In this document: positions 17,841 through 27,070 of the stretch, in pieces
Position numbering within the stretch: the stretch's first letter is position 1
Layout of the letters: the number at the start of each line of letters is the position of its first letter
Source of the DNA: Flavobacterium tagetis
GTDB lineage: Bacteria; Bacteroidota; Bacteroidia; Flavobacteriales; Flavobacteriaceae
DNA length: 64,000 nt
Assembly: GCF_016735615.1 (NCBI RefSeq)
Contig: NZ_JAERSF010000002.1
Coordinates: 496,001-560,000, forward strand
Direction of reading: 5' to 3'
The notes under the pieces: model-generated
Databases searched by the model: none
What the model saw: the letters and a program-made list of their open reading frames with translations, nothing else
What the model was told of the DNA's origin: nothing
Made by a program: the position numbers and the translations under genes

Positions 17841-18953
17841 ATGAAAAAAATATATCTAGTATTATTTTCAGCTTTATCATTAACCACGATTAAAGCTCAA
17901 AATAAATTCAACTTACTAGTTGGAACTTACACCAATACTTGCCAAAGCAACGGAATCTACGTGTATGAATTTGATGCTTCGACAGGCGATTATAAATTGA
18001 AGAGTTCTTCAGAGAATGTTGTTAGTCCGAGTTATTTGTCGGTTTCTGCAGATAATAAATTTATTTATGCTGTAAACGAAAACGGGACACAAAGTACAGT
18101 AAGTTCTTTTTCATATGATTCGCAAACAGGCAAAATAAATCTTTTAAATAAAAATGATGCTTTAGGAGCAGATCCGTGCCATTTGATAAATGATGATAAA
18201 CATGTAATTGCCGCTAATTATTCTGGAGGAAGCATTGCTGTTTTTAAGAAAAATCCAGACGGAAGCATTACAGAAGTGCAACAGTTAATTCAGCACGAAG
18301 GAAAAGGGTCAAATGCAGCGCGTCAGGAAAAAGCACATGTGCACATGGTTGTTTTTTCTCCAGATAAAAAGTTTGTACTTTCGAACGATTTAGGTTTAGA
18401 TAAGGTGTTTATTTATAAATACAATCCAGCTGCTAAGAATGAAATTTTAACTCTAAAAGGAAGTGTTGATGTAAAACCAGGAAGTGGACCAAGACATTTA
18501 ACTTTCAGTAAAGACGGGAAATTTGTGTATTTAGTTCAGGAATTGGATGGAACTTTAACAACATTAAGCTGGGATAAAACAGGAAATTTAAAAGTAGTTG
18601 CTGAGACAAGCATTCTTCCAAAAGATTTTAAAGGAGGAACAGGAGCGGCGGCAATTAAACTTTCGCCTGACGGAAACTTTTTATATGTTACTGATCGTGT
18701 AGATGCTAATGCAATTTCTGTATATAAAATCTCTAAAACAGGAAGTCTGGAATTGGTAGAACAGCAAAGTACTTTAGGGAAAGGTCCTCGCGATTTTGCA
18801 ATTGATCCAACAGGAAATTACCTTTTAGTAGGTCATCAATATACTAATGATATAGTTATTTTTAAAAGAGATATCGCAACAGGAAAGATTGTAGATACTG
18901 GAAGAAGAATACAATTGTGTTCGCCAGTAGGACTGTTGTTTACGAAAATATAG
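17841..18953 (+). CDS. Exported lactonase-family beta-propeller protein
   Basis: A 370-residue protein with a signal peptide (residues 1-19, ending LTTIKAQ) and a seven-bladed propeller of the YbhE/6-phosphogluconolactonase family: LVGTYT, PSYLSVSADNKFIYAVNE, DPCHLINDDKHVIAANYSGG, GSGPRHLTFSKDGKFVYLVQ, GPRDFAIDPTGNYLLVGHQ. His/Arg-containing strands such as GPRHL match the family. Because it is exported, a role on an extracytoplasmic lactone is more likely than in the pentose phosphate pathway. Confidence 0.88.
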   Translation: MKKIYLVLFSALSLTTIKAQNKFNLLVGTYTNTCQSNGIYVYEFDASTGDYKLKSSSENVVSPSYLSVSADNKFIYAVNENGTQSTVSSFSYDSQTGKINLLNKNDALGADPCHLINDDKHVIAANYSGGSIAVFKKNPDGSITEVQQLIQHEGKGSNAARQEKAHVHMVVFSPDKKFVLSNDLGLDKVFIYKYNPAAKNEILTLKGSVDVKPGSGPRHLTFSKDGKFVYLVQELDGTLTTLSWDKTGNLKVVAETSILPKDFKGGTGAAAIKLSPDGNFLYVTDRVDANAISVYKISKTGSLELVEQQSTLGKGPRDFAIDPTGNYLLVGHQYTNDIVIFKRDIATGKIVDTGRRIQLCSPVGLLFTKI

Positions 18954-18958
18954 AAAAG

Positions 18959-19081
18959 TTGCTAAGGTTCTGAGATGCTAAGCTTCTAAGATTAAAAAAG
19001 GGTAAAGATTTATTTAAATCTTTACCCTTTTATATTTTATAGAAAAAAACTCAGAACCTTAACAACTTAGTAGCTTAGCAT
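18959..19081. repeat. Permuted inverted 16-bp repeats around a terminator
   Basis: Two related 16-mers (TTGCTAAGGTTCTGAG at 18959, ATGCTAAGCTTCTAAG at 18975) reappear inverted at 19050-19065 and 19066-19081, the second with one difference, in the order A B A' B'. They bracket the terminator stem at 18996-19031. Confidence 0.7.
18996..19031. terminator. Bidirectional intrinsic terminator
   Basis: AAAAGGGTAAAGATTT and its exact complement form a stem of at least 16 bp with a tiny loop between the convergent lactonase and helicase genes. A- and T-rich flanks suit both directions. Confidence 0.85.
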
Positions 19082-19091
19082 CTAAAAAAAC

Positions 19092-20438
19092 TTATTTTTT
19101 CTTCTTCTTCTCGTTTCTTGTCTTCAACATATTTCTGTTAACAGAACCATGTGTTTTCTTTTTGGTTTTTGAAGGCCCTCCAAGATTGACTTTTTGGTTC
19201 TTTTTAGATTTTTCGTGAAAAGCGCCATCACCTTCCAGTTTTGGTTTTTTCATTAAAAACTTCCTTGGCAATCTATCTTTTTCGGCTTCAATAAGTTTTT
19301 CTGAAACTTCAACTTCTTCAGGGAAGTCGGCTATATCAAGCTCTTGATCCATTAAAAGTTCAGTTGCAATTTTGAATTCTTCTTCTCTTGGAGTAACAAA
19401 ACTGATTGCAGTTCCCGTTGCGTCTGCACGTCCTGTACGACCAATTCTGTGCATATACAATTCTGGCTCTTCTGGAAGTTCAAAGTTAATTACGTGTGTA
19501 ATATTAGAAATATCCAAACCTCTTGCCATAACGTCGGTTGTAATTAAACCGCGAAGATTTCCTTCCTGAAATTCAGCCATTGTACTCAAACGGTAATTTT
19601 GAGATTTGTTGGAGTGAATAACGCCAAATTGTCCATCAAAAAGCTCATCGATACGATTGAAAAGCATATCTGAAATCTTTTTGTTGTTTACGAAAACTAG
19701 AATGCGACTCATGCTTTCGTCAGTTTCTAGTAAGTGTTTTAAAAGATTTACTTTTGTATTGAAATTCGGAACATTATAAGTAATCTGGGTAATTTTTTCA
19801 AGAGGAGTTCCTGATGGCGCTAATGTCACTTCTTCAGGAAAATCAAAATAATCATTTAAAAGATCATCAACTTCGTCTGTCATCGTTGCCGAGAACAAAA
19901 TGTTCTGACGTTTGGTTTTCATCATTGCAAAAAGCGAAGTCAGCTGTGGTCTGAAACCTAAATTCAGCATTTCGTCAAACTCGTCAATAACCAGTTTTTG
20001 TGTTTCGTCAAAGCGAACTACGGCATCAAGAGCCAAATCCATTGTACGTCCAGGCGTTCCAACTAAAATGTCAACGCCTTCATAAACGGCTTTTTTCTGT
20101 GTATTGATGTTTACACCACCATAAATTCCTAAAGTTTTAACCGACATGTATGTAGTCAGTTTTTCTACTTCTTCAACCACCTGAACGACTAATTCGCGTG
20201 TTGGAACTAGAATTACGATTTTTGGCGTGTTAGTATGCGTAAATTTATAAAGCTTTAAAAGAGGCAGTAAATAAGCAAATGTTTTACCGGTTCCGGTTTG
20301 TGCAATTCCCATCATATCACGTCCAGACATGATTACAGAAAAAGATTTTTCTTGAATAGGAGTAGGCGTAACAAATCCTAATTCGTCAACAGCTTTTTGT
20401 AATGATTTTGGAAGATTAAATTTTTCGAAAGTGCTCAT
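19092..20438 (-). CDS. DEAD-box RNA helicase (motif II variant DEFD)
   Basis: A 448-residue ATP-dependent RNA helicase of the RhlE-like group. Visible motifs are Q motif TPIQ, Walker A AQTGTGKT (46-53), PTREL, TPGR, motif II as DEFD (152-155) instead of DEAD, SAT, and HRIGRTGR in the second RecA domain. The C-terminal tail is very basic (ending NEKKKKK), a usual RNA-binding extension. It probably acts in ribosome assembly or RNA decay. A promoter with a short leader is seen just upstream. Confidence 0.94.
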   Translation of the reverse strand: MSTFEKFNLPKSLQKAVDELGFVTPTPIQEKSFSVIMSGRDMMGIAQTGTGKTFAYLLPLLKLYKFTHTNTPKIVILVPTRELVVQVVEEVEKLTTYMSVKTLGIYGGVNINTQKKAVYEGVDILVGTPGRTMDLALDAVVRFDETQKLVIDEFDEMLNLGFRPQLTSLFAMMKTKRQNILFSATMTDEVDDLLNDYFDFPEEVTLAPSGTPLEKITQITYNVPNFNTKVNLLKHLLETDESMSRILVFVNNKKISDMLFNRIDELFDGQFGVIHSNKSQNYRLSTMAEFQEGNLRGLITTDVMARGLDISNITHVINFELPEEPELYMHRIGRTGRADATGTAISFVTPREEEFKIATELLMDQELDIADFPEEVEVSEKLIEAEKDRLPRKFLMKKPKLEGDGAFHEKSKKNQKVNLGGPSKTKKKTHGSVNRNMLKTRNEKKKKK

Positions 20439-20455
20439 TTGCTTTAAATTTTGTG

Positions 20456-20488
20456 CAAATGTACGTTAAAATGATGGTTAGAGCACAA
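20456..20488 (-). promoter_or_regulatory. Bacteroidota-type promoter for the helicase gene
   Basis: Read on the minus strand, TTG (20488-20486) is followed after 22 bases by TACATTTG (20463-20456), a full TAnnTTTG match. The leader would be only about 12 bases long. Confidence 0.5.
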
Positions 20489-20651
20489 GATTTTTCGAAT
20501 CTTCTAAGATTTTGGTTGGTTAATTGTTTGATTTCTAGTTTTTAAAATGTTTTTATTCTTGTTTAAAAGTATCTACTGTGTTAAAATGATCTGGAGATTT
20601 TTTTAATATTTTTGAAAAAATAAGAAAAAGAAAGATAATAGATTAAACAAG

Positions 20652-21269
20652 ATGGCAACATATTCGCAAACCAATATTAAATGTAATGATGTTCAAACTG
20701 TAGCAAGAGAACTAAAGAAATATATGCGAATTGGCAGAGAAAAATGGTTTGATAATAGAAAACCATGGTTTTATGTGCCACACGATGAAAATTCTTTTGA
20801 TGGTGATAATCTAACAATAGTAGTTTCAAAAATTGATAGTGAGGATTGGGTTGAAGTTGAGTTTGATTTTCAGGTTGGGGTGTACTTTTTTGATGAAATT
20901 TTGAAATTAATTTCAAAAAATCTGAATACTGAGATTTTGCTCGCCTACTATCAGACTACTAGCGGTCAAGGTCGGTTAGCAAAATTTAAAAATGGGAAAT
21001 TGGAATTGTCTTATTATGAAAAGTATCGTTATGAAGTTATTATTGAAAACAATGTGAGAACAACAAAATCCAACTATGTGGCAGATAATTTTGGGGCTTC
21101 TGGTTCAGATATCGAATTGCTTAAAAACACAAAATTGGATGATGAATCTCTAATAATTGATTACGATTTAATAAATGAATTTTATAAAGCAGAGGGCTTG
21201 AAAGTAGATTCAGGGAAAAATATATTTTCTAATTGGGATTACTTGCATTTAGAGCAATTAAAAAAATAA
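20652..21269 (+). CDS. Hypothetical cytoplasmic protein
   Basis: A 205-residue soluble protein without a signal or membrane segment. It is rich in Asp, Glu, Lys and aromatic residues (KPWFYVPHDENSFDGDN, WVEVEFDFQVGVYFF). I do not recognise it. A -7-like TATTTTTG lies about 40 bases upstream, but no matching -33 TTG is visible. It is convergent with the TIGR02757 gene with only 16 bases between stops and appears to be a single-gene unit. Confidence 0.6.
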   Translation: MATYSQTNIKCNDVQTVARELKKYMRIGREKWFDNRKPWFYVPHDENSFDGDNLTIVVSKIDSEDWVEVEFDFQVGVYFFDEILKLISKNLNTEILLAYYQTTSGQGRLAKFKNGKLELSYYEKYRYEVIIENNVRTTKSNYVADNFGASGSDIELLKNTKLDDESLIIDYDLINEFYKAEGLKVDSGKNIFSNWDYLHLEQLKK

Positions 21270-21285
21270 TTGCCAGTTTAACAAT

Positions 21286-22050
21286 TTAGAAACCTTCAAA
21301 AACCCCTAATCCAAACAAAGCAAAATCATATTTTACAGGATCTTTTGCATCCATTTCTCTTAATTTGGTGTCTAATTCTAATAAAGCTTTTGCATCATTT
21401 TGCTTTCGCGAAAGAATGCCGAGTTTGCGGGCAACATTTCCAGAATGAACATCTAACGGACAAGATAAAACGGAAGGTGAAATGCTTTTCCAGATTCCTA
21501 AATCGACACCTTTTGCATCTTGGCGCACCATCCAACGAAGGTACATATTGATTCTCTTCGCTGCTGAATTGTTTAACGGATCTGAAATGTGTTTCTGAGT
21601 TCGAGCTAAATGATCTGTTTCGAAGAATATCTTTTTGAATTCGCTGATGCTTTTTTGCAAACTGTCTTTTTCTTGATTTTTAGCAAAAACAGATTCTAGT
21701 CCGTTGTAGTTTTGGTAGATATGTTTTAGACCCTTTATAAAACCTGCAAAATCATTTCCGTTGAAAGTTCTGTGAACAAAAGTTTCAAGTCTTGCCAAAT
21801 CTTCATCAGAATGTGACATGATGAAATCGTAAGGTGTATTGCCCATTAATTCCATCATTTTATGAGAATTCTTAATGATCATTTTACGGTTTCCCCAAGC
21901 AATAGAAGCGCTCAGAAAACCTGCAATTTCGACATCTTCTTTTTGAGTAAAAAGATGCGGAATCTGTACAGGATCACTTTCTATGAAATCCTGATTGTTA
22001 TATTGAATGACTTTTTCGTCTAGAAATTCTTTGAGTTCTTTTTGGTTCAT
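21286..22050 (-). CDS. TIGR02757 family protein
   Basis: A 254-residue soluble protein of a family common in Bacteroidota. Recognisable stretches are FIESDPVQIPHLF, IAGFLSASIAWGNRKMII, and CPLDVHSGNVARKLGIL near the C-terminus. No catalytic motif is evident and the biochemical function is not known. Upstream, a dispersed-type repeat with two hairpins separates it from the LolD-like ABC ATPase gene on the same strand. Confidence 0.82.
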   Translation of the reverse strand: MNQKELKEFLDEKVIQYNNQDFIESDPVQIPHLFTQKEDVEIAGFLSASIAWGNRKMIIKNSHKMMELMGNTPYDFIMSHSDEDLARLETFVHRTFNGNDFAGFIKGLKHIYQNYNGLESVFAKNQEKDSLQKSISEFKKIFFETDHLARTQKHISDPLNNSAAKRINMYLRWMVRQDAKGVDLGIWKSISPSVLSCPLDVHSGNVARKLGILSRKQNDAKALLELDTKLREMDAKDPVKYDFALFGLGVFEGF

Positions 22051-22079
22051 GTTGAAATGAAATCTTCTAATGTATTCGA

Positions 22080-22171
22080 GTGCCCTAGCCCTGATGGGAG
22101 CGGCATCCTTTTTCTGGCTTCTTTAGCCAGGAAAAGATATAGCGGACAGCAGGAGTTAGCTCCTGATTATT
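22080..22171. repeat. Structured intergenic repeat of a Flavobacterium-type dispersed family
   Basis: The block begins GCCCTAGCCCTGATGGGAG and includes CGGCATCC and GATATAGCGGACAGC. It contains two hairpins: CTTTTTCTGGCT / AGCCAGGAAAAG at 22108-22136 and CAGGAG / CTCCTG at 22150-22165. I recognise this sequence type as recurring in Flavobacterium intergenic regions; copy number was not checked. Confidence 0.65.
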
Positions 22172-23050
22172 TTAATTGCTAATCTGTCCATCAACCATAA
22201 CTAATTTTCTGTCAGCCATGTTTGCCAATTCTTCGTTGTGAGTTACAATGACAAAAGTTTGCCCGAATTCGTCTCGAAGCTGAAAAAATAATTGATGCAG
22301 ATTTTCGGCAGAATGTGTGTCTAGATTTCCTGAAGGCTCATCGGCAAAAATAACATCAGGTTTATTGATTAAAGCTCTTGCAACAGCCACACGCTGCTGT
22401 TCTCCACCCGAAAGTTCGCTCGGTTTATGATTAATTCTATGTGAAAGTCCAAGATAAGAAAGGAGTTTTTTTGCTTCTTCTTCGGTTTCGGCTGTTTTTT
22501 TGCCTGCAATGTGAGCCGGAATACAAACGTTTTCTAAAGCTGTAAACTCAGGCAAAAGCTGATGAAATTGAAAAATGAATCCGAGATTTAAGTTTCTAAA
22601 GTCGGATAAAACTTTGTCTTGTCTGCTTTTCTTTTTGAAGTAGCGATTATAATAAAACAATAATAGTAAAGTCGGTGCGAGGATTAATGCCCAAGTACCG
22701 TAGCCGAAAATATCATTTTCTATTTTACTTCTAAAAAACAATAAAAACACAGCCAATAAAACGAAATAAAGTGCTCCTAACCAAGTAATGATTTTAAACG
22801 CTTTTTCTTGATTAGAGCTTTCGTTTTTGATGTTTTGAAGCTCTAAAACGTTTTTGCCATTAATAGTCAGAGATGAATCTGGATTATGGTCTGGTTTGTC
22901 TAAAGTTCCTAAAATCTGCAATAATGTCGTTTTGCCAGCGCCCGAAGCACCAACAATAGAAACAATTTCACCTTTTTTAATATGTAGATCGACTCCTTTT
23001 AGAACTTCAAGTTTGTCGTAGAATTTATGTATGTTTTTTGCGTGTATCAT
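22172..23050 (-). CDS. LolD-type ABC transporter ATPase with an inserted two-helix membrane segment
   Basis: A 292-residue ABC ATPase. Walker A GASGAGKT (34-41), Q-loop Gln161 in [18 protein letters not shown], signature LSGGEQQ (213-219), Walker B VIFADEP (233-239) and H-loop His271 are all intact and closest to the lipoprotein-release LolD group. Between Walker A and the Q-loop, residues about 75-148 form an extra block. It contains two strongly hydrophobic segments (near 89-107 and 118-134) joined by a charged loop and ended by a basic run ([10 protein letters not shown]). A usual LolD is about 220-235 residues, so this insertion accounts for the whole excess. The frame is uninterrupted. 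The permease partner is not adjacent. Confidence 0.9.
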   Translation of the reverse strand: MIHAKNIHKFYDKLEVLKGVDLHIKKGEIVSIVGASGAGKTTLLQILGTLDKPDHNPDSSLTINGKNVLELQNIKNESSNQEKAFKIITWLGALYFVLLAVFLLFFRSKIENDIFGYGTWALILAPTLLLLFYYNRYFKKKSRQDKVLSDFRNLNLGFIFQFHQLLPEFTALENVCIPAHIAGKKTAETEEEAKKLLSYLGLSHRINHKPSELSGGEQQRVAVARALINKPDVIFADEPSGNLDTHSAENLHQLFFQLRDEFGQTFVIVTHNEELANMADRKLVMVDGQISN

Positions 23051-23280
23051 GTACTGAAACTGTTTTTACAAAGAAACAAAGATTATCATTATAATCAAAT
23101 TCCAATATTTTTAAATTCTAAATCCCAAATCCCAAATTCCAAAAAAAGTGAAGCGATTTTTGAAAATCTAAAATCGGTACGTAAATTGATATGGGAATGT
23201 TGGAAATTAAATTTAATAAATAAGTAAGACTACTTTAGGGAATTATTTTTAATTTCGATTAACTTAAAAGTGAATGTGTT

Positions 23281-23565
23281 ATGCAAGATTTAGAAGTTGC
23301 AGAAGATAATAGAATGTCAAAATTAATCATCGGATTAGTTTTGGATGGAATTGGTATGATTTCTTTCTCGATTCCGTTTCTGGGTGAGTTCTCAGATGTG
23401 GTCTGGGCGCCTATTGCGGCAATAATTATGGCGAGAATGTATAAAGGAAGAGTAGGGAAGGTTGCTGGGGTTTTGACTTTTTTGGAAGAGATACTGCCTT
23501 TTACAGATGTGATTCCGTCTTTTACCCTGACTTGGATTTATACTTATTTTTTTGAAAAGAAATAG
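23281..23565 (+). CDS. Small membrane protein of unknown function
   Basis: A 94-residue protein with two or three hydrophobic stretches (residues 15-33, 40-50, 64-90), an acidic N-terminus and a terminal FFEKK. It is short and conserved-looking but I do not recognise the family. It ends one base before a strong terminator shared with the convergent pectate-lyase-like gene. The region just upstream (23095-23145) contains a degenerate AAATTCCAA-type tract. Confidence 0.6.
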   Translation: MQDLEVAEDNRMSKLIIGLVLDGIGMISFSIPFLGEFSDVVWAPIAAIIMARMYKGRVGKVAGVLTFLEEILPFTDVIPSFTLTWIYTYFFEKK

Positions 23566-23593
23566 AAAAGACGGCTCAAAGCCGTCTTTTTTT
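23566..23593. terminator. Bidirectional intrinsic terminator
   Basis: AAAAGACGGCT and AGCCGTCTTTT form an 11-bp stem with a three-base loop, followed by a T-run, between convergent genes. Confidence 0.85.
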
Positions 23594-23599
23594 ATGTTG

Positions 23600-26380
23600 C
23601 TATTGCACAATTATTTTCTTCACATATTGTGTTTTCTTTGTCTGCGGATTTATAACTTTAATTAAGAAAACTCCTTTTGAGTGTAATTGAATATTTTCTT
23701 GTGTGTTTCCTCTAATTTTTTGCTTTAACAGTTCTTTTCCAAAAATATCATAGATTTTTAAATCTGAAACTTCTGTTTCTTCGCTTTCAATTAATACTGA
23801 GAAAGCTCCTTTGCTTGGAATTGGCCAAACGTTAAAAGCATTATTTTTATTTTCTTTATTAATATCATCTGTTCCTAAAGTCAAGCTTTGCCCACTTATA
23901 ATGTTTACTTTTCTTTTCATAGTTCCTCCTTCAGAATCGGTTACAGTAAATTCAAAAGAGCATAATCCGTTAGAAGCAGGAGTAAAGGCAACAACATCAG
24001 TATTTAGAGTTGCGTTTCCGTTTATTACATTTGAAATTGAATAAGAGACTCCATTTGTAAAACCTCTAGATAATTTTTGAATATTGATGTCTATTTTGTT
24101 TCCGTTTGGAGATTCGTAATGAGGCAAAGACATCCATTGTAGATATTTATCTAAATTAGTGTAGCCATCTAAATCTGGATCGGCATTGGCATCTGAGAAA
24201 TCTCCAATTGCAGAGTTTACATTTGTTCCAATGATGTTTTCCCACCAATTTGGCAGTCCGTCCTGATCTGTGTCCCAATTTGAATCTCTAACTTCTGTTG
24301 GATAACTTTCAAAACCTCCCACATCAGCTTCGTTGTCAGGGAATCCAGGTTTTCCTGTCACGCTTCCAACAGCAGAATATGTTCCGTTTAAAGTTTCTGA
24401 AATGATTCGCTGGTCATGATCGTCAAATTCAGGTTGCGTACATCCAACATCAGAAAGGACGATTTTATAAGCATTTTTTGCAGATTGGGTAGTTACATAA
24501 GAGGGAAAAAATGGTGTACTTACAAAGTTGTCATAAGGAACCGTGTTCCCAGAAGCTTTTCTGCCTACCGTCTGATTATTTTCATCGAAATAGCCGGGCA
24601 TTACATTTCCGTTAAAATAGCATCGCTGCATTCCTGTTCCAACGCCTTCATTTTGCTGGTTAAAAGCAACAAATATTTTTGATCCTGCACCTGGCTTATA
24701 ATAGTTATTGACGAAATTTACTTCTTTTGTTCCTCCGTCGGTTGTTCTTCCTCCCCAGTTATAAACAACGTTATTGGTAATGTCCATTCGGCCTGTATAA
24801 GCGCCACTTCCGTCCAATCCACCACCTAGACTCCAATTACGGCCATAACAGTGTGCTAATAAATTATGGTGAAAGCTTCCAATATCACCGCCAATTGTAG
24901 CAGCATAACCGTGTTCTGTTCCTACTGGATAATTTTGGTGGTTCGCGGCATTTAGAGCTTCAGAAATAAGTGTTCTCTGAAGGGTTATATTTTTTCCAGA
25001 TCTCGAACTGAAAGATTCGTCAATCGTCCAGCTGATAGAACAATGGTCAATAATACTGTTGTCAGAGCCTGTTAATCCCATTCCGTCATAAGTAGGTCCT
25101 GCGCCAACTCTAACTCTTAGATTTTGTACAATTGCATCATTTCCAGTTACGCCAAAAGGAGCAGAACGAATACAAATTCCTTTTCCAGGCGCTGTTTGTC
25201 CAGCAACGGTTACATAAGGCTGGTTTAAAACGAGACGAGATTGTAATTGAATAACTCCTGAAGTATTAAAAACAATTGTTCTTGGACCAATATCGTTTGT
25301 AACGGCTTCGCGGAAACTTCCCGGACCACTGTCATTAAGATTAGTTACAGCGACTATTTTTCCTCCGCGTCCTCCACGCGCAAAGCGGCCATATCCTTCG
25401 GCATCAGGAAAAGCAAGCTGTGCGGGACGAAAACGCCAAACATTTCCTTTTTCAACTCCGTTTGCTAAAACTTCGTCAATACGCCAGTAATATGTTGCGC
25501 CTGAATATAATCCATTTACTTGATAAGAATTGCTGGCTAAAGCTTGGTTTCCTTTAAATTCTGGAGAAGATGTTGTGGCGTTGTCAACAGTTGTCTGGTC
25601 TGTTCCAAAATAAATATTATGAGAAACAGCATTTGCAGCAGCTGTCCATTGCAGTAATTTTCCGCTAGAGGTTAATTCGACATGTTCGTCATTTTGTTTT
25701 GGATTTGGATTTGTAGCTTGATAAAAAATATTAGGCGTATTTAATTCAAAACCATTAAAAATGAAGTTTTTGATATTTTCTGTTCCAGAAGTTTCTGCTG
25801 ACATTAAAATCACAACATCAGTTCCTGCTGTAGCTTGAAATTTTAAATAAGCAGATTTTGCATCTGCAGTTTTGGTTGCTCGCACTGATGGAATCAAATT
25901 ATCTACTACTAGATTTCCGTCAACAGAAATGTCAATTGGGCTAAAGGTATTGGTTGTTGGACTGTCTACATTATTAAAAAAGGCTAACACTGTATGTTCG
26001 CCTGTTGCTAAACCGCTTATTCTAAGTTCGATTTGTGCGCCAAGATTTGCAGTTGCGCCTTTTACAGTAAGTCCGTCAGATACCAATCGAGCATAATAAG
26101 GAGCCTGAATTCCTGCTTTGTACCAGTTGGTTCCTAAGTTGTCTCCATTGTTTCCAACGCGAGTAATAGTAAAGGTAACTCCATTTTCAGTATAAGTGCT
26201 GGTGTTGCCAGAAGCGATTACCCAAGTGGTATAATCGGGGTCGTTTACTTCGGCTTTAGGTCTTCCTGATTGATCAAAATCAATTTTTACAATCGGATTT
26301 TGGGCAAAAATCTTGTTTAACGGCGTAATGAGGCAGATTGCTGCCACTACTACGGAGAGTTTTAAGTAATTTTTCAGCAT
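23600..26380 (-). CDS. Secreted pectate-lyase-like polysaccharide lyase with T9SS sorting domain
   Basis: A 926-residue secreted enzyme. It has a signal peptide (residues 1-26, ending NKIFAQ). A beta-sandwich-like region spans about 30-215 and a fibronectin-III-like module about 225-318 (ending YYWRIDEVLANG). A right-handed beta-helix of the PL1 pectate-lyase type spans about 325-690 (GRFARGGRGGKIVAVTNLND, GSFREAVTN, SIIDHCSISWTIDESFSS, MDITNNVVYNWGGR). A calcium-type repeat segment (DTDQDGLPNWWE) and a C-terminal type A T9SS signal (last ~75 residues, ending KKIIVQ) follow. It probably cleaves pectin-like polymers outside the cell. No SusC/SusD pair is adjacent. Confidence 0.9.
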   Translation of the reverse strand: MLKNYLKLSVVVAAICLITPLNKIFAQNPIVKIDFDQSGRPKAEVNDPDYTTWVIASGNTSTYTENGVTFTITRVGNNGDNLGTNWYKAGIQAPYYARLVSDGLTVKGATANLGAQIELRISGLATGEHTVLAFFNNVDSPTTNTFSPIDISVDGNLVVDNLIPSVRATKTADAKSAYLKFQATAGTDVVILMSAETSGTENIKNFIFNGFELNTPNIFYQATNPNPKQNDEHVELTSSGKLLQWTAAANAVSHNIYFGTDQTTVDNATTSSPEFKGNQALASNSYQVNGLYSGATYYWRIDEVLANGVEKGNVWRFRPAQLAFPDAEGYGRFARGGRGGKIVAVTNLNDSGPGSFREAVTNDIGPRTIVFNTSGVIQLQSRLVLNQPYVTVAGQTAPGKGICIRSAPFGVTGNDAIVQNLRVRVGAGPTYDGMGLTGSDNSIIDHCSISWTIDESFSSRSGKNITLQRTLISEALNAANHQNYPVGTEHGYAATIGGDIGSFHHNLLAHCYGRNWSLGGGLDGSGAYTGRMDITNNVVYNWGGRTTDGGTKEVNFVNNYYKPGAGSKIFVAFNQQNEGVGTGMQRCYFNGNVMPGYFDENNQTVGRKASGNTVPYDNFVSTPFFPSYVTTQSAKNAYKIVLSDVGCTQPEFDDHDQRIISETLNGTYSAVGSVTGKPGFPDNEADVGGFESYPTEVRDSNWDTDQDGLPNWWENIIGTNVNSAIGDFSDANADPDLDGYTNLDKYLQWMSLPHYESPNGNKIDINIQKLSRGFTNGVSYSISNVINGNATLNTDVVAFTPASNGLCSFEFTVTDSEGGTMKRKVNIISGQSLTLGTDDINKENKNNAFNVWPIPSKGAFSVLIESEETEVSDLKIYDIFGKELLKQKIRGNTQENIQLHSKGVFLIKVINPQTKKTQYVKKIIVQ

Positions 26381-26736
26381 GTCAAATTGTGGTTTGGTTA
26401 GTAAGTAATAATTTTATCGAACAAATTAAACGACTGATTATCAGTTGTGAGTAATTAATTTCGACTATTGTAAAGTTTGTTATTACTTAAAATAAAACTA
26501 TCCTGCACAATGCTGTTCTGCTTGGTGTATTATCTTTAAATGGAATTAAAGCAATAGTATTTTCTTTTTTATGCTAATTTTTTAAATACGTTATATCTGA
26601 TAAATGCAGGGATTGATCAATATGAAGGTTATAAATGATAATTGATTGAATAAATCGAAAAGAAACTTAAAAATATGAATAAAGGATAATCTTGACCAGA
26701 ACGGTTTTTGAAATTTAAAAGAAATGGAGAGGGAAG
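26381..26736. other. AT-rich gap upstream of the polysaccharide lyase gene
   Basis: About 355 bases with no convincing ORF, RNA gene or hairpin terminator. It should contain the promoter of the leftward lyase gene, but I could not find a clean TTG/TAnnTTTG pair on that strand. Confidence 0.4.
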
Positions 26737-27039
26737 TTATTCTTTAAATAAAAAACCCAGTCCCATGTTTTTTAGCATTTTCTTTTCGAAGTTCCAAAAG
26801 AATTTAAATTGCCCAAAAATAGTTCCGATAGCTACTAATAAAACTTGATAAATTGGGAAGATAATGATAAGGCGAATAAGTGTAAACCAACCTCCGAAAT
26901 CTTCTTTAGTGATGCCTAGCCAAACGCAGAAAGGTTTAGACAGCCACGCAGATGCCGATCCTGTGATGGCAAAAACGATAAATATAATTACGGCTTGTAA
27001 ATTTGAGGTAATTCCCCAGCGTTTTTTTAATCTGTTCAT
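26737..27039 (-). CDS. DUF6787-like small membrane protein
   Basis: A 100-residue protein with a basic N-terminus (MNRLKKRWGI) and two membrane segments (residues about 14-34 and 51-73). It ends in a short basic/aromatic tail. The pattern resembles Bacteroidota DUF6787 proteins, which some annotations call diacylglyceryl-transferase-like without evidence. It follows the DUF6146-like lipoprotein gene on the same strand with a 31-base gap, so the two may be co-transcribed. The function is unknown. Confidence 0.65.
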   Translation of the reverse strand: MNRLKKRWGITSNLQAVIIFIVFAITGSASAWLSKPFCVWLGITKEDFGGWFTLIRLIIIFPIYQVLLVAIGTIFGQFKFFWNFEKKMLKNMGLGFLFKE

Positions 27040-27070
27040 TGCTATTTGTAATGATTACAAATATAGTATA

